Positions 6,888 to 8,038 of a stretch of 8,038 nucleotides of DNA are shown here, one piece after another. The notes beneath the pieces were generated by a model. It was not told the DNA's origin, made no database searches, and saw only the letters and a program-made list of their open reading frames with translations. The position numbers were made by a program, and so were the translations under genes. This stretch comes from CAZOMR01 sp964580655 (lineage in GTDB: Bacteria > RBG-13-61-14 > CAZOMR01): contig CAZOMR010000157.1 in NCBI GenBank assembly GCA_964580655.1, positions 1-8,038 on the forward strand, given 5' to 3'. How positions within the stretch are numbered: position 1 is the stretch's first letter; each line of letters opens with the position of its first letter.

Positions 6888-7911
6888 ATTCTCCGGCCAG
6901 GAAGTCCGAGGCATCGAATTCAGGCAATTCTTTCTCCAGGAATTCGCGGAGCCTTTTCAGCAAACGGGTTTCAAGCTGTCTCACGCGCTCGCGCGAGATA
7001 TTGAAATGGTCTCCCAGTTCCTTCAGGGTGAGCGGCTCTTCTGCGAGAAGGCGATTATCAAATATGTATATATCCTTTTCCTTGCCCTTCTGGTTCAGCT
7101 TTTCGCGGAACTCGATGAGCTTCTGCCTGACCTGGTTGTCAAATTCCTTTTCAGCAAGGATAGTGTCCACGCCGGGGGCCTCGTCAGCCAGCATCGCCTC
7201 CAGGGTCTGCTCGCGGTCTTCTGTAACCGGCTTTCCCAAAGATTCTTCAGATGCTCCGAGTCGCTGTTCCATGTCCCTTATCTCGCTCTCCTTCACATCC
7301 AGGGACCTGGCGAGAAGAGCGGGAGCTGGTTTGAAGCCAAAAGCCTCCAGCTTATCGCGCTCCTTCTTGAGGTTGAAAAAGAGCCTGCGCTGGGCCTGCG
7401 TGGTTCCGATCTTGACGAGCCGGAAGTTATCCATGAGGAACTTGAGGATGTAGGCCCTTATCCAGAAGGACGCGTATGTGGAAAACCTGACCCCGCGGTA
7501 TGGATCGAACTTTTGCACCGCAAGGACCAGGCCCATGTTTCCCTCCTGAATCAGGTCCAGCAGGTCCTGCCAGTTCCGCTGATACTCAAGCGCGATCTTC
7601 ACGACCAAACGGAGGTTTCCGAGGATCATCCTTTCAGCCGCATCCCGGTCTCCATTTTCATGGAACCGGGTTGCCAGATCTATCTCCTCATCCCGGCTCA
7701 AGAGCGGATGCTGTTTCACGGCCTCAAAGTAGCGCTTGAGCGGGCTGATCCGCTCCAGTGTGCCGGCTTCTCCGAGCCACATCAGGCTCGTTTCATTGTC
7801 TGAATCCGGCTCCCCCTTGGCCGCGCCTGCCTCCTCTTGCACAAGCTCTTCCCGCTCATCCGGCCTGATCGGGCTTGAGACATGCTTTGACTTTTTTCGC
7901 TCTTTACCCAT
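6886..7911 (-). CDS. rpoH: RpoH-like (sigma-32 family) RNA polymerase sigma factor
   Basis: This 341-residue sigma-70 family protein directs RNA polymerase to alternative promoters, most likely heat-shock or general stress genes. Region 1.2 is at about 57-85 (PLKRYFEAVKQHPLLSRDEE). Region 2 spans about 95-165, with LRLVVKIA, the core-binding DLIQEGNMGL and the -10 recognition segment RFSTYASFWIRAYILKFL. Directly after it comes QRRLFFNL (174-181), a near-exact match to the RpoH box that marks sigma-32 proteins against RpoD and RpoS. Region 3 covers about 182-270. Region 4 with the -35 helix-turn-helix is at about 294-325 (LTLKELGDHFNISRERVRQLE). It is longer than typical RpoH proteins (about 285 residues) because of a roughly 55-residue charged, Glu-rich N-terminal extension. 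Such longer RpoH-like factors are plausible in delta-type proteobacteria (inference). It is the first gene of the minus-strand block and is followed after 10 bases by uvrB. Start choice is moderately sure; the ribosome binding site is weak. Confidence 0.9.
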   Translation of the reverse strand: MGKERKKSKHVSSPIRPDEREELVQEEAGAAKGEPDSDNETSLMWLGEAGTLERISPLKRYFEAVKQHPLLSRDEEIDLATRFHENGDRDAAERMILGNLRLVVKIALEYQRNWQDLLDLIQEGNMGLVLAVQKFDPYRGVRFSTYASFWIRAYILKFLMDNFRLVKIGTTQAQRRLFFNLKKERDKLEAFGFKPAPALLARSLDVKESEIRDMEQRLGASEESLGKPVTEDREQTLEAMLADEAPGVDTILAEKEFDNQVRQKLIEFREKLNQKGKEKDIYIFDNRLLAEEPLTLKELGDHFNISRERVRQLETRLLKRLREFLEKELPEFDASDFLAGE

Positions 7912-7943
7912 GATCCAGTCTTAATCCTGATATACGGTTTTCT

Positions 7944-7972
7944 ATTATAAACAATTCTTCGGCAAATTTCAG
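7944..7972 (-). promoter_or_regulatory. Housekeeping-type promoter of the sigma factor/uvrB operon
   Basis: Read on the minus strand, CTGAAA (7972-7967) and a perfect TATAAT (7949-7944) are separated by exactly 17 bases. The -35 matches four of six consensus positions. Transcription would begin near 7937, leaving a leader of about 26 bases. No CIRCE element or sigma-32-type promoter is evident, so primary transcription by the housekeeping sigma factor is the simplest reading. Confidence 0.65.
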
Positions 7973-7988
7973 GTTCCTGGGCCTGCGA

Positions 7989-8010
7989 GGGTGTGCGACA
8001 TATTTGGTGA
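7989..8010 (-). repeat. Copy 2 of the 22-base motif, upstream of the operon promoter
   Basis: On the minus strand this reads TCACCA-N2-TATGTCGCACACCC, matching 30-51 at 20 of 22 positions. It ends 16 bases upstream of the -35 box, a position suited to an activator site. It would equally fit the left terminal inverted repeat of an element that continues beyond the right window edge. Confidence 0.6.
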
Positions 8011-8021
8011 ATCATTTTTTT

Positions 8022-8038
8022 AACCCCTTTTTTGGGTT
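8022..8038. repeat. Small inverted repeat at the window edge
   Basis: AACCC (8022-8026) and GGGTT (8034-8038) form a 5-bp stem around a pyrimidine loop. It is preceded on the plus strand by a T-run (8014-8021), which is the wrong side for a plus-strand terminator. On the minus strand it is followed by A's. The stem may extend past the window. Confidence 0.35.

Noticed and set aside
6876..6914. Upstream uvrB start codon at 6914
   Set aside because: It would add 13 residues unlike UvrB N termini and overlap the sigma-factor gene. The ATG at 6875 has a ribosome binding site and the canonical start sequence.
7006..7803. A 265-codon open frame on the plus strand opposite the sigma-factor gene
   Set aside because: It lies wholly antisense to a gene with clear sigma-70 motifs, has no recognisable domain in its translation, and reflects codon bias of the opposite strand.
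30..8010. The whole window as one composite transposon bounded by the 22-base inverted repeats
   Set aside because: The interior holds chromosomal genes such as uvrB and rpoH and no transposase or integrase. Two separate element ends or a shared operator are more likely.
8011..8038. The edge hairpin with T-run as a terminator
   Set aside because: The T-run is upstream of the stem on the plus strand and becomes an A-run on the minus strand. Neither is the required order, at least within the window.

Overview
This 8,038-base window carries five complete protein genes. Four of them form one tightly packed block on the minus strand, and one stands alone on the plus strand. The host looks like a Gram-negative, moderately GC-rich bacterium. 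The evidence is an RpoH-type (sigma-32 family) sigma factor with a recognisable RpoH box, a Tat-exported sulfatase, a response regulator fused to a class III nucleotide cyclase, and a REP/MITE-like double hairpin between genes. Desulfobacterota or a neighbouring phylum is my best guess, but this is inference; no rRNA or other taxonomic marker is present.

Plus strand, 1-1810: a 117-base upstream region, a sulfatase (118-1641), then a 169-base intergenic stretch. That stretch holds a 55-base element (1734-1788) built of two perfect 9-bp hairpins inside a perfect 9-bp outer inverted repeat.

Minus strand, read from right to left: a promoter with a perfect TATAAT -10 box (7944-7949), an rpoH-like sigma factor (7911-6886), uvrB (6875-4884), a cytosolic family-20-type hexosaminidase-like glycosidase (4877-2874) and a response regulator/adenylate cyclase (2836-1811). 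The first two junctions are only 10 and 6 bases, and at each the ribosome binding site overlaps the preceding stop codon. Co-transcription and translational coupling are therefore likely. The last junction is a 37-base AT-rich gap. The block joins a stress sigma factor, nucleotide excision repair, amino-sugar hydrolysis and second-messenger synthesis.

Most of the window is ordinary chromosome. I do not see a clear undescribed defence or mobile system. The least explained signal is a 22-base sequence found near both ends of the window in opposite orientation (30-51 plus, 7989-8010 minus; 20 of 22 identical). Each copy lies just upstream of a candidate promoter, one for the sulfatase and one for the sigma-factor operon. 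It could be a shared operator, or the terminal inverted repeats of two copies of a transposable element flanking the window.
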